NCBI GenBank assembly: GCA_958295845.1
Contig: OY282376.1
Location: 1,563,022 to 1,627,021 of the forward strand
Direction: 5' to 3'
Source: Caldilineaceae bacterium
GTDB taxonomy: Bacteria > Chloroflexota > Anaerolineae > Caldilineales > Caldilineaceae
DNA length: 64,000 bases
Shown here: positions 7,917 to 16,219 of the stretch, in pieces
How the letters are laid out: the number at the start of each line of letters is the position of its first letter
Position numbering within the stretch: position 1 is the first letter of the stretch
Position numbers and translations under genes: made by a program
The notes under the pieces: model-generated
Databases searched by the model: none
The model's input: the letters and a program-made list of their open reading frames with translations, nothing else
Told to the model about the DNA's origin: nothing

Positions 7917-9386
7917 TCAGGAGCTTCCGGGAACAGGGATCCCCTGAATCGCCATTTCGTGTTCCGGCTTCAGCAGAAAGACCTGGGCGTCGCCAGTACG
8001 CTTCGCCTCCGCCAGGAGATAGTCGAAACAGGCAGTGCGTACTTCACTCAGATCGGGATCGTAGAAACGGTTGTGCAACTCGTGCGGGTCGTTCTCCAAA
8101 TCGTACAGCTCGCACAGATCGGTCAGATTCCACACCAGCTTCCAGCGCCCGTCAGTCACCATCCGCGCAGAGTAATGGCCCCACGGGTCGCCATGATACT
8201 GCGCGTAGTGCATGCTGCGCGGCCAGTCCGCCTCCCCCTCTGCTAGGGGCAAGAGAGTCTGCCCATGAAGGCTTCGCCCCGACAAGCTGTCCTGCTCCGT
8301 ACCCGTCATCAAGTGCATACAGGTTGCCGTCACGTCCATTAAGTGAACAAAAGCACTGCTGCGTGTGGCCTCCCGCGCCCCCGGCCTCTTGAGAAGCATG
8401 GGAATACGGTAGGTTTCGTCATACATATACGCGCCCTTATTCATCAGCCCATGCGACCCGGCCATGTCGCCATGATCAGCCGTGAAGATAATGGCTGTGT
8501 CGTCGTAAAGGCCCTGCTGCTTCAGCGTTCCAGCGACCTCGCCGACCATCTCGTCGATCAGCTCAATGTAGGAGAAGCAGCACGCCAGCAACTCCTTCAG
8601 CTCCTGGTCCTGTTCCTCGGAGGAAAGACCCTCCGCCTGCGCCCCGTACAACAGCCGTATCTTCCTCTGGTTTATCGGCTTCCCATCAAAGGTGTCATAA
8701 CGGTTGCCCCACATTTCAATGTCGTCAGGATCGTAGCGAATACCCCATTCCTCCGGCACCATCCACGGAAAGTGAGGACCGGGAAAGGAACAGGTAGCGA
8801 AAAACGGCTTGCTCGAGTCGCGTGTCTGCAGAAACGCCTGCGTGTAACGGGCCGCCAGCACATCGGGATGCCCCGCCATTTCCACGTCCAACGTGCCCGC
8901 TGTGCCCCGCCCCACGCTTTGAACCAAGGGGGCGATTCGCGTGTTCGGGTGCCAGTGCGAGCTGTCCAGAAAGACGGGCCCGCCTTCATACGGCTCCGGA
9001 TGCGTGTGGTGGAAGCGGGAGTCGAACAGATCCTGCGCCGGGCCTATGTGCCATTTGCCAAACCAGGCCGATTCATACTCGCCCTCGTCGTCGATCCAGT
9101 CCTGCAGCATCGTCACGTCCGGCCGCATATGCTCACAATAGGAGTAATGCGGGGTCGAGTTGTTGAACATGTGGTGGCCATGCGGGTAGAGGCCGGTGAG
9201 CAGACTTGCGCGCGCAGGCGAGCAGAGAGCTAAGGGCGTATAGGCCCGTTCGAACAGACAGGAATCCCCGGCCAGCGCCGTGATGTTCGGGGTTCGCACC
9301 AGTGTCTCCTGGTAACAGGTCAAAAGATCAATCCGCAGCTGGTCACAGAGGAAAATCAGGACGTTGGGTTTACTCGCGTTTGCCAT
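7917..9386 (-). CDS. Type I (formylglycine) sulfatase, copy 1
   Basis: 489-residue arylsulfatase-superfamily hydrolase that removes sulfate esters. CSPARASLLTG (Cys about 55) is the C-x-P-x-R signature, whose Cys is converted to formylglycine. The N-terminal metal site reads LFLCDQLRID, with Asp-Gln instead of the common Asp-Asp, as in choline-sulfatase-like groups. The second metal block is FTADHGDMAGSHG. There is no obvious signal peptide, so it is probably cytoplasmic. Its full length is homologous to the gene immediately upstream (9480-10982), showing tandem duplication. A maturase (FGE or anSME) is not in the window. The substrate could be a sulfated sugar or a small sulfate ester. Confidence 0.93.
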   Translation of the reverse strand: MANASKPNVLIFLCDQLRIDLLTCYQETLVRTPNITALAGDSCLFERAYTPLALCSPARASLLTGLYPHGHHMFNNSTPHYSYCEHMRPDVTMLQDWIDDEGEYESAWFGKWHIGPAQDLFDSRFHHTHPEPYEGGPVFLDSSHWHPNTRIAPLVQSVGRGTAGTLDVEMAGHPDVLAARYTQAFLQTRDSSKPFFATCSFPGPHFPWMVPEEWGIRYDPDDIEMWGNRYDTFDGKPINQRKIRLLYGAQAEGLSSEEQDQELKELLACCFSYIELIDEMVGEVAGTLKQQGLYDDTAIIFTADHGDMAGSHGLMNKGAYMYDETYRIPMLLKRPGAREATRSSAFVHLMDVTATCMHLMTGTEQDSLSGRSLHGQTLLPLAEGEADWPRSMHYAQYHGDPWGHYSARMVTDGRWKLVWNLTDLCELYDLENDPHELHNRFYDPDLSEVRTACFDYLLAEAKRTGDAQVFLLKPEHEMAIQGIPVPGSS

Positions 9387-9479
9387 TCAGTTAGCCTTTC
9401 ACCTGTTCATCATCGGGCGATCACTGCCGGGTACTCACGAAACAGTGGCGACTGTGCTGGAACGAACTCTTAGTTGGAA

Positions 9480-10982
9480 TCAGAGGCCGGCCCTGCCCTG
9501 CGCCGCAATTTCGACCTGCGGCAGCAGCAGCCGCAACTGCGAGTCGTCCGTGCGCCGCGCCTCCGCCATCAGATAATCGAAGCACCGGGCGCGCACATCC
9601 TCGTAGTCAGGATCGTAAAAACAGTTGCTTAGCTCGTGGGGATCGTTTTCCAGATCATACAGCTCACACAGATCCGTCAGATTCCACACCAACTTCCAGC
9701 GGCCGTCCGTCACCATCCGCGTCGAGTAGTGCCCGTACCAGTCGCCGTGATACTCGGCGTAGTGCATCGCCCGATTCCAATTCCCCTTACCCTCAACAAG
9801 GGGCAGCAGCGACTGGCCGTGCAAGGTCTGCCCCATCATGCTTACCTGTTCCGACCCCGTCATTAGGTGCAGGCAGGTCGCGGTTATATCCATCAAATGC
9901 ACAAGTGCGGCGCTGCGGCTAGGCTGCGGGGTTCCCGTGTTTTTGACCAGCAGGGGGATGCGGTAGATCTCGTCATACATGTACGCACCCTTGTTCATCA
10001 TGCCATGCGAACCGGCCATATCGCCATGATCCGCCGTGAAGACAATGGCTGTCTCCTCATACAGATCCAGTTCCTTCAGCGTTGCCACCACCTCGCCTAC
10101 CATCTGGTCGATCAGCTCCAGATAAGAGAAGCAACAGGCCAGCAACGCCTTCAGCTCCTGGTCCTTCCTCTCCTGCGTCTGCCCGACAGCCCCATCAGGC
10201 AGCGGGCGCGCCGCGAACTGCACGAGCTCTTCCCCGCGAACATCCTGCATGAGGCGCAGCTTTCTCTGATTGGTCGGCTTTCCTTCAAAAGTGTCATAGC
10301 GGTTCGCCCACAATTCGATGTCATCAGGGTCGTAGCGAATCCCCCATTCGTCTGGGACCATCCAGGGGCTGTGCGGCCCGGGGAAGGAGCAGGTGAGGAA
10401 AAAGGGCCTCTCCGCGTCGCGGTTGCGCAGGAACTCCTGGGAGTAGCGTGCCGCCACCACATCCGGAAAGCCCTCCATCCCCACATCCAGCGTGCCCGCC
10501 GCGCCGCGCCCGACGCTTTCTACCAGGGGCGCAATGCTCGTATTGGGATGCCAGTGGGAACTGGTAAGAAATCCGGGCCCGCCCTCGTAAGGCTTTTGTG
10601 TATGATGGAAGCGGGAGTCAAACAGGTCCTGCGCCGGGCCGACGTGCCACTTGCCAAACCAGGCCGATTCGTAGTCGCTCTCCTCGTCGACCCAATCCTG
10701 TATCATCGCCACGCCGGGGCGCATGTGTTCGCAGTAGGAATAGCCGGGCGTCGAATTGTTGAACATGTGGTGGCTATGCGGATAGAGCCCCGTCAGCAGG
10801 CTGGCCCGCGCAGGTGAGCAGATAGCGCATGGCGTATAGGCACGCTCGAAAACACAGGAATCCTGCGCCAGGGCAGAAATATTCGGTGTGCGCACGGTTG
10901 TTTCGGCATAGCAGGACAGCAGATCGATACGCAACTGGTCACATAGGAAGACCAGGACATTGGGTTTACTATAGTTTCCCAT
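9480..10982 (-). CDS. Type I (formylglycine) sulfatase, copy 2
   Basis: 500-residue paralogue of the sulfatase next to it, with the same CSPAR signature (Cys about 55), CDQLRID metal site and FTADHGDMAGSHG block. It differs mainly by a short insertion around 10180-10235 (AARPLPDGAVGQ region) before the shared KALLACCFSY helix. The insertion lies in a surface loop and may alter substrate choice between the two copies. The ATG at 10982 has AAAGGA about eight bases upstream. No secretion signal is seen. It belongs to the run of importer, class V PLP enzyme, toroid protein, sulfatases and LLM enzyme. Confidence 0.93.
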   Translation of the reverse strand: MGNYSKPNVLVFLCDQLRIDLLSCYAETTVRTPNISALAQDSCVFERAYTPCAICSPARASLLTGLYPHSHHMFNNSTPGYSYCEHMRPGVAMIQDWVDEESDYESAWFGKWHVGPAQDLFDSRFHHTQKPYEGGPGFLTSSHWHPNTSIAPLVESVGRGAAGTLDVGMEGFPDVVAARYSQEFLRNRDAERPFFLTCSFPGPHSPWMVPDEWGIRYDPDDIELWANRYDTFEGKPTNQRKLRLMQDVRGEELVQFAARPLPDGAVGQTQERKDQELKALLACCFSYLELIDQMVGEVVATLKELDLYEETAIVFTADHGDMAGSHGMMNKGAYMYDEIYRIPLLVKNTGTPQPSRSAALVHLMDITATCLHLMTGSEQVSMMGQTLHGQSLLPLVEGKGNWNRAMHYAEYHGDWYGHYSTRMVTDGRWKLVWNLTDLCELYDLENDPHELSNCFYDPDYEDVRARCFDYLMAEARRTDDSQLRLLLPQVEIAAQGRAGL

Positions 10983-11054
10983 ACACGATTCCTTTACCGC
11001 TCAAAGGTTAGAGCGCGCGCGCAGACTTTCTTGAGAGAACTATATCTGATCTGC

Positions 11055-12818
11055 CTATCTTTCCCAGGGAAACGCGCAAGTTGGCCTATTGGCATAGCGA
11101 GTCATCCGAATCTGCAGTCTGCTGCCGCAGCCCGGCCCTAGCCGCACAGTGAAGTTGTCGCCGTCAATGGCTGTCGTTACACCGTCGTGGTCTACACTCA
11201 CGAACTGATGCTCGCCGTAGGCGCCCCCTTGGACGACAACAGTGCGCGACGTAAGCTGGTCAGTATTAACCAACGTCAGCGTCATCTCGTCGTCACGCAA
11301 GTTTTCGACCAGCGCGCCAACATCTTCCGGCATGCCGGCCCTCTGCCGCGTCGGATTGAAGTAGCGCACGCGACTGTGGAGAGGAAAGCCCATCCGCTCC
11401 GTGGGCAGGCCGCCCAGCATAAGCTCCGTCAACCGGCTCACCATAGCCGGATTGAAGCCGTTCATGTCGTCAGACATACGCGTATCCGGCGATGTGCTAT
11501 CGGAGCGCACTTTGCCAATTCTCTCTCGCACCTCTTTCAGATCCTCTAGCAGCGCAGTGACCGGATAGTCCGGGTTGTCTCCTTCCAGAAAACGCACCCA
11601 TTCGTCCTCCTGCACGCGCGGCAAGTCCGCCCGGTCCATCGACCAGTAGTACACCTCCAGCGCCCCAGTATTGAACGGCTCCGGCGTGTAGTCATACCAG
11701 CCCTCGTCACCGTGCATGTGGGGATAGAGCGTCTGCCCGCCCTCCGTCTTGCTGTTGGCGTTTACGTTGTCGATGACGCCGCGCCACGTGTCCACATAAC
11801 GCTGGTCGCCGGTCATCAGCAGCCCGTTGCCAAAGCCGTAGTGCACACGGTTCAGGAAGAACGGCCTGTGCGCCAGTTCCCCCGTCTGCGGCACCGTTAC
11901 CGTAAATCCCCAGCCATAGACTCCACCGTACCACTTGCCGTCACAGGCGCCGCCGATGGTGCCGTCCAATCCGATATTGGTGGGGACGATGCCGTCGTTT
12001 GCCGCCGTCCGTTCGCACCAGGCGTCAGTGTAGTCGACCAACCAGTCCTTGTACTTGGCGTCCCCGGTCTGCATGTAGGCGTTGAAAGCCAGCGTCGTCG
12101 TCGACAGATTGAGCGGGTGGTCGCCGACCACGTCGTTGTACTCCTCAAAGTGGGCTACCATTTCCGCGTAAGTGCGCTCGCCATGACCAGGCTTGAAGCG
12201 CCCCTCGATTTCAAGCGAATCGCCGGCCCAGTCGAGGCCGGTCGACTTCCGCATCATCGGGCCTCGGCTGCCGTTGAACATGCTGCGAATAACGCGGTGT
12301 TCCGGGTCATAGTTGTGAGCTTGCGGATCGGTGCCCATATAGAAGCCGGCAAAGCGCTCCATACGCTGCCGCGCCACGTGGTTATGCGGGTCCGACAACG
12401 GCTGTAGGAAGAAAACCGAGAACCCCTCACCGTTGTGCATCCAGTCAAACATGGCTGGAAACTCTTTGTAGTACATGCCGTCGCGGGCAAACGGCACCTC
12501 GACAGTCTTTGCCTCAGTGTACTGGCGCAGATGACCCTCCCAGCCCTTCTTATACAGCTCCAGGACATTATCGGGCGCGCCCAGCGCGTGCAGCATGGTC
12601 CATCCCGCCAGATTCTCGGCGGCGTCATCCGGCCCGTCATCGCCGCCCCAGCGGGGAACACAAAGAAGATAGCCGCGCTCGTCAAAATAGCGGGCGTAGA
12701 ACTCCTCGACGGCCGCAGTCTGGTTGCGAATCAGTTCCCACTCCAGTAGAGCCCAATAGGGAGGAGGCGTCGGCGTTTCAATCGAAATTATCGGTGCGTT
12801 GTTTCTTGATGCAGGCAT
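11055..12818 (-). CDS. Uncharacterised protein, probable (alpha/alpha) toroid carbohydrate-active fold
   Basis: 587 residues with no family I can name. The first two thirds are helical and rich in Trp/Tyr/His/Asp patches typical of alpha/alpha-toroid glycosidases and lyases. Examples are a GLDWAGDSLEIEG segment near residue 205, NDGIVPTNIGLDGT near 285, KWYGGVYGWGF near 310 and HMHGDEGWYDY near 380. The last about 120 residues look like a beta-sandwich (TLVNTDQLTSRTVVVQGGAYG), a common accessory domain in such enzymes. There is no signal peptide. It lies 28 bases after the class V PLP gene and just before the sulfatases, so a role in glycan breakdown is plausible but unproven. Confidence 0.85.
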   Translation of the reverse strand: MPASRNNAPIISIETPTPPPYWALLEWELIRNQTAAVEEFYARYFDERGYLLCVPRWGGDDGPDDAAENLAGWTMLHALGAPDNVLELYKKGWEGHLRQYTEAKTVEVPFARDGMYYKEFPAMFDWMHNGEGFSVFFLQPLSDPHNHVARQRMERFAGFYMGTDPQAHNYDPEHRVIRSMFNGSRGPMMRKSTGLDWAGDSLEIEGRFKPGHGERTYAEMVAHFEEYNDVVGDHPLNLSTTTLAFNAYMQTGDAKYKDWLVDYTDAWCERTAANDGIVPTNIGLDGTIGGACDGKWYGGVYGWGFTVTVPQTGELAHRPFFLNRVHYGFGNGLLMTGDQRYVDTWRGVIDNVNANSKTEGGQTLYPHMHGDEGWYDYTPEPFNTGALEVYYWSMDRADLPRVQEDEWVRFLEGDNPDYPVTALLEDLKEVRERIGKVRSDSTSPDTRMSDDMNGFNPAMVSRLTELMLGGLPTERMGFPLHSRVRYFNPTRQRAGMPEDVGALVENLRDDEMTLTLVNTDQLTSRTVVVQGGAYGEHQFVSVDHDGVTTAIDGDNFTVRLGPGCGSRLQIRMTRYANRPTCAFPWER

Positions 12819-12845
12819 GATCGGTTCAATCGTCCTCTCGTGGGT

Positions 12846-14087
12846 TTAGACTTGTGGCACCAGGCGGGCCACTGCCGTCAGAAACTGCTCAATCTCATCC
12901 GCTGTATTGAAAGCGGCAACGCCAATGCGTACACCGCAGATCTCCGGGCGGAACTTCACGACGATGCGAAAGTCATCCAACAGGCGCTCGACAAGCCGCT
13001 GGCAGCGCGCCGGCGTCCCCTCGTGTAGCTGAACTGTCGTAACACTTGATGAATTCTCCCAGGCGTCCGGACTGGCGACGTACACGCCCGCCACTCGCTG
13101 CAGACCGGCGCGCAGCTGTTCGGTCAGCCGGCGACAATGCGTCTCTATTCTTTCCAGCCCGATGCGCTGCACCGTCTCTACACACGCGCCTGCGCCGATT
13201 CGCAAGGCGTAGTTGGGCGTACCCAATTCGGTGAGAGCCGCGGCTGTCCTCTGGCTGAAGTCAATGCCCCCATCGGCGTCTGTGGGTCGAGGGAGTTGAA
13301 AAGGATTGTACCCCCGTTTGCCCTCGCCGGAAACTGCCAGAAAGCCAATCCCTGGCGGCCCCATCAGCCACTTGTGGACCGAGCCACTGTAGAACTCGGC
13401 TCCGATCTCCTGTACATTTACCGCAAATAACCCAAGAGACTGCGCGCCGTCCACGAGAGTCTTAACGCCTCGTGCCTTTGCCAGTCGCGCCGCCTCGGCT
13501 ACAGGCAGTCGGCGTCCGTCGATGTTGGACACATGGCTCATCACCAACAACCGATGCGTCGGCGTCAGCAGTCTGTCCAGTTGCTCCAGAAAGTAGTCAG
13601 GCCTTCCGTAAGAAGGCCCGCGAGATTCACTAGCGGAGTCTTCGGGCGCTGCCGAAGGAATGACAGTGACTTTCACCTCCCGTCCCTGCGCCAGCCCTCG
13701 CGCCGCCCGATGCGTGCTCAGATGCTCGACGTCGGTCACCGCCAGCTTGTCGCCCGCCTGCCAGTCAATGCTCAAGATCGCTAGCCGCGAGGCGGTCGTC
13801 GTATTGGAGACCCACGCCACATCTTCAGCAACTGCGCCGAGCATCTCAGCCACTTTATGTCGGGCTTTCTCGGCCTCGCCATAGAAGCGAACGCCTGGCT
13901 CCTTGCCCCGTATGGCGATGATCTCCTCGTTCTCAGCCCGTAAAGCGGCCGCCATGCAACGTTGGACCGATTGCAGAACCGGCCCAAATGTGCAGCTGTT
14001 CAGATAGATATAACTGCTCGTCAGGGGAATATCTGCGCGCAATTGGCTGAGTGAGGAGATCGCCGGCTCGTCGAGGCTCTTGTCCAC
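12846..14087 (-). CDS. Class V aminotransferase-fold PLP enzyme, copy 1
   Basis: 413-residue fold-type I PLP enzyme of the cysteine-desulfurase/isopenicillin-N-epimerase-like group. The PLP pocket shows SNTTTASRLA, the Asp in LVDGAQSLG and the Schiff-base Lys in SGSVHKWL (about residue 240). Such enzymes act as aminotransferases, racemases or C-S/C-N lyases, and the reaction here is unknown. It starts with GTG at 14087 and has only a weak ribosome site. Between TVIP and the FLEQLDRLL helix it has about 20 extra residues not found in the paralogue at 18695-19843. That stretch corresponds to the hairpin-rich insertion at 13600-13665. It is the first gene after the importer permeases. Confidence 0.9.
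   Translation of the reverse strand: MDKSLDEPAISSLSQLRADIPLTSSYIYLNSCTFGPVLQSVQRCMAAALRAENEEIIAIRGKEPGVRFYGEAEKARHKVAEMLGAVAEDVAWVSNTTTASRLAILSIDWQAGDKLAVTDVEHLSTHRAARGLAQGREVKVTVIPSAAPEDSASESRGPSYGRPDYFLEQLDRLLTPTHRLLVMSHVSNIDGRRLPVAEAARLAKARGVKTLVDGAQSLGLFAVNVQEIGAEFYSGSVHKWLMGPPGIGFLAVSGEGKRGYNPFQLPRPTDADGGIDFSQRTAAALTELGTPNYALRIGAGACVETVQRIGLERIETHCRRLTEQLRAGLQRVAGVYVASPDAWENSSSVTTVQLHEGTPARCQRLVERLLDDFRIVVKFRPEICGVRIGVAAFNTADEIEQFLTAVARLVPQV
13600..13665 (-). repeat. Hairpin-rich insertion inside the class V PLP gene
   Basis: A 66-base in-frame segment with two perfect dyads: GGCCTTC/GAAGGCC (13600-13606, 13612-13618) and CTTCGG/CCGAAG (13640-13645, 13652-13657). It ends in GTCATTCC on the coding strand and includes GAATCTCG. 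Adjacent dyads joined to GTCATTCC and GAATCTC words are reminiscent of dispersed intergenic palindromic elements in many bacterial genomes. The encoded residues (SAAPEDSASESRGPSYG) are low-complexity and absent from the paralogue. Confidence 0.45.
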
Positions 14088-14172
14088 TGGGTCACTCGCA
14101 AGATGAAACGTCTATAGACTTGGCTGTGGTGAGACGGGGAAAGCCGGTCCGCAAATCTTGGTCTCGGAATGT

Positions 14173-15213
14173 CTACTTGGTTGGGTCCAGCGCATCCTGA
14201 AGCCCGTCCCCCATAAGTGTGAAAGCGTACATCGCCAGCGCAATCATTAACCCGGGGAAAAATGCCAGATACCAGTGCGACTGGATCGCGCTGAGATAGT
14301 CATAGAGCATGCGCCCCCAGCTGGGAAGCGGCGGGCTAATACCAATCCCCAGAAAACTCAGGCCGGACTCGCCCAGAATCGCGCCGGGGATGCCCAACGT
14401 CACGCTGACAATAATGGGAGACATCGTGTTCGGCAACAGATGGCGGATGATGATGCGATAGTCGGGTACGCCAATACAGGTCGCCGCCAATACATAGTCC
14501 TGTTCGCGCAAGGAGAGGAACTGGCCCCGCACCAGGCGCGCAATACCCATCCAGCCAGTGATTGCGAAGACAAAGAGAACGTTGCCAAAGCCCGGCCCCA
14601 GGACGCTGATGATCAGAATGCCCAGCAAGAGATTGGGAACGGAGTTGATGACTTCAATGATACGAATGAGAACAAAGTCGACCGCGCCGCCGTACCAGGC
14701 CGCGGCTGCCCCATAGGGGAGGCCGATGGCAAGGGCGATGAAATTGCTGATAAAGCCAATCGCCAGCGAAATACGCGCACCGTAGATGACGCGCGTCAGA
14801 ATGTCGCGACCGAAGGGGTCCGTGCCCATCGGATGTTCGAGCGAGGGGAAGAGCCACGTCTTATCGTACTGCTGGAAGTCATAGCCCTCCGGCGCCAGCA
14901 CGTTGGCGAACAGGGCCAGGAAGATCAGAAGCAGGACGAAGGACAGAGAAATCATGGCCAGCAGATTGCGCGAAAATCGTCTGGCCGCGTCCCCCCACAG
15001 GTTGCGAGGCCGCGAGTTCAGGTCGAGGGCCAGAGCAGCAGCCTGCGCAGAGGCGCTGTGGCGGTCACCATTCTGCTTCCCTGAAGAGGTGGAAATCGTA
15101 ATTCTCCCTCGCGCCTGTTGCGATCTCAGGCGCGATTTACATGGTGCCGCCGACACGTATGCGCGGGTCGACCACGCCGTAGAGCAGGTCGGTGACGAGG
15201 TAGGCGATGGCAA
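14173..15213 (-). CDS. Peptide-type ABC transporter permease, DppC/OppC-like
   Basis: Inner-membrane permease with an N-terminal helix (NLLAMISLSFVLLLIFLALF), a periplasmic loop with the family motif HPMGTDPFGRDIL, and the EAA-type loop ending in IIRHLLPN that docks the ATPase. The open frame reaches an ATG at 15213, but that would overlap the upstream permease by 77 bases, and the first about 40 residues look unnatural. Candidate true starts are an in-frame ATT at 15096 behind GAGGGAG, or an ATG at 15071 behind AGGGA that is out of frame by one base. The latter would imply a frameshift in the first 17 codons. The coordinates given here are the maximal frame. It pairs with the genes at 15137 and 16220, and no ATPase gene is adjacent. 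Confidence 0.88.
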   Translation of the reverse strand: MPSPTSSPTCSTAWSTRAYVSAAPCKSRLRSQQARGRITISTSSGKQNGDRHSASAQAAALALDLNSRPRNLWGDAARRFSRNLLAMISLSFVLLLIFLALFANVLAPEGYDFQQYDKTWLFPSLEHPMGTDPFGRDILTRVIYGARISLAIGFISNFIALAIGLPYGAAAAWYGGAVDFVLIRIIEVINSVPNLLLGILIISVLGPGFGNVLFVFAITGWMGIARLVRGQFLSLREQDYVLAATCIGVPDYRIIIRHLLPNTMSPIIVSVTLGIPGAILGESGLSFLGIGISPPLPSWGRMLYDYLSAIQSHWYLAFFPGLMIALAMYAFTLMGDGLQDALDPTK

Positions 15214-16078
15214 TGGCGAAGGTCCACAGCAGGATCAGCGCCATGATCACTGGGTAATCCCGATTATATAGAGCCAGGGTTATCTGACCGCCAATGCCCG
15301 GAATACGGAATATCGCTTCAATGAAGAACGAGCCCAGCAGCAGGTTGACCACCATCGGCCCCAGCAGTGTGATAAGTGGCAGCGACGCCGCCCGGAACGC
15401 ATGGCGCATCACTACCGCCCGCTCCCGCAGCCCCTTGGCCCGGGCCGTACGCACATACTCTGCCTGCATCGCGTCCACCATGCTGGAACGCGTGAAACGG
15501 GCCATGCCGCCGATCTGGCCGAGCGCATAGACAGCTGTGGGCAGGATCCACTGATTGGGTTCTCCCCATCCGCCGGAAGGCAGCCAGCGCAAAACCACCG
15601 CGAAGATGATGATGCTCATAATGGCGATGACAAAAACGGGGGTAACAAAGGTTGTGATTACAACAACGTTGGTAAGGTAATCCAACCAGGTATTGGGGCG
15701 CAGCGCGGCCAGGATTCCCAGACCGATGCCGATCGGTATTCCAATCGCCATCGCCGACAGTCCCAGTTGCGCAGTTGCAGGCCAGGAGCGGCTGATGAAA
15801 TCCGTGACCGGCTCACCATAGCGGAAGGAGATGCCGAAGTCGCCGCGCAGTGCGGCCCACATGTAACGAAAATACTGAACATACAGCGGCTTGTCGAGGC
15901 CGTACTTGGCCATCAGTTTCTCGCGGATGTGTTCAGGGATTTCTCGGAACTCGGATGTCGTCGGCATTGCATCGAACGGGCCGCCCGGAATGGAGTGGAT
16001 CATGAGAAAGATCATGATCGATACAATAAACAGGACGCCAATAATGCCAAAGAAGCGTCCCAGCACATAGCGCGCCAT
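15137..16078 (-). CDS. Peptide-type ABC transporter permease, DppB/OppB-like
   Basis: 313-residue inner-membrane permease of BPD_transp_1 type with six predicted helices. The first helix starts at residue 10, the GDFGISFRYGEPV motif is in the first loop, and the EAA loop reads YVRTARAKGLRERAVVMRHAFR. It forms the channel heterodimer with the DppC-like protein. The ATG at 16078 has GGAGG four bases upstream. It lies 141 bases after the binding-protein gene and is separated from it by a hairpin without U-tract (16171-16207), a common way to keep permeases below the level of the binding protein. Confidence 0.93.
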   Translation of the reverse strand: MARYVLGRFFGIIGVLFIVSIMIFLMIHSIPGGPFDAMPTTSEFREIPEHIREKLMAKYGLDKPLYVQYFRYMWAALRGDFGISFRYGEPVTDFISRSWPATAQLGLSAMAIGIPIGIGLGILAALRPNTWLDYLTNVVVITTFVTPVFVIAIMSIIIFAVVLRWLPSGGWGEPNQWILPTAVYALGQIGGMARFTRSSMVDAMQAEYVRTARAKGLRERAVVMRHAFRAASLPLITLLGPMVVNLLLGSFFIEAIFRIPGIGGQITLALYNRDYPVIMALILLWTFAIAIAYLVTDLLYGVVDPRIRVGGTM

Positions 16079-16170
16079 CCGGGCCTCCGTCTATTGAGAG
16101 GAGAGTTTCATGCAGCTGGTCATGCAAAACTCAGAGTTACATAATGACGACGAACGAAGTGGACAGACTT

Positions 16171-16207
16171 GGAGGAGCGAGAATCGATTCATCACTCCCG
16201 CTCCTCC
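16171..16207 (-). other. Intercistronic hairpin between binding protein and permease
   Basis: GGAGGAGCG (16171-16179) pairs perfectly with CGCTCCTCC (16199-16207) across a 19-base loop, starting 12 bases after the stop of the 16220-17917 gene. No U-tract follows, so it is more likely an mRNA-stabilising or processing structure than a full terminator. Confidence 0.4.
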
Positions 16208-16219
16208 AGCCTTGAGCTA

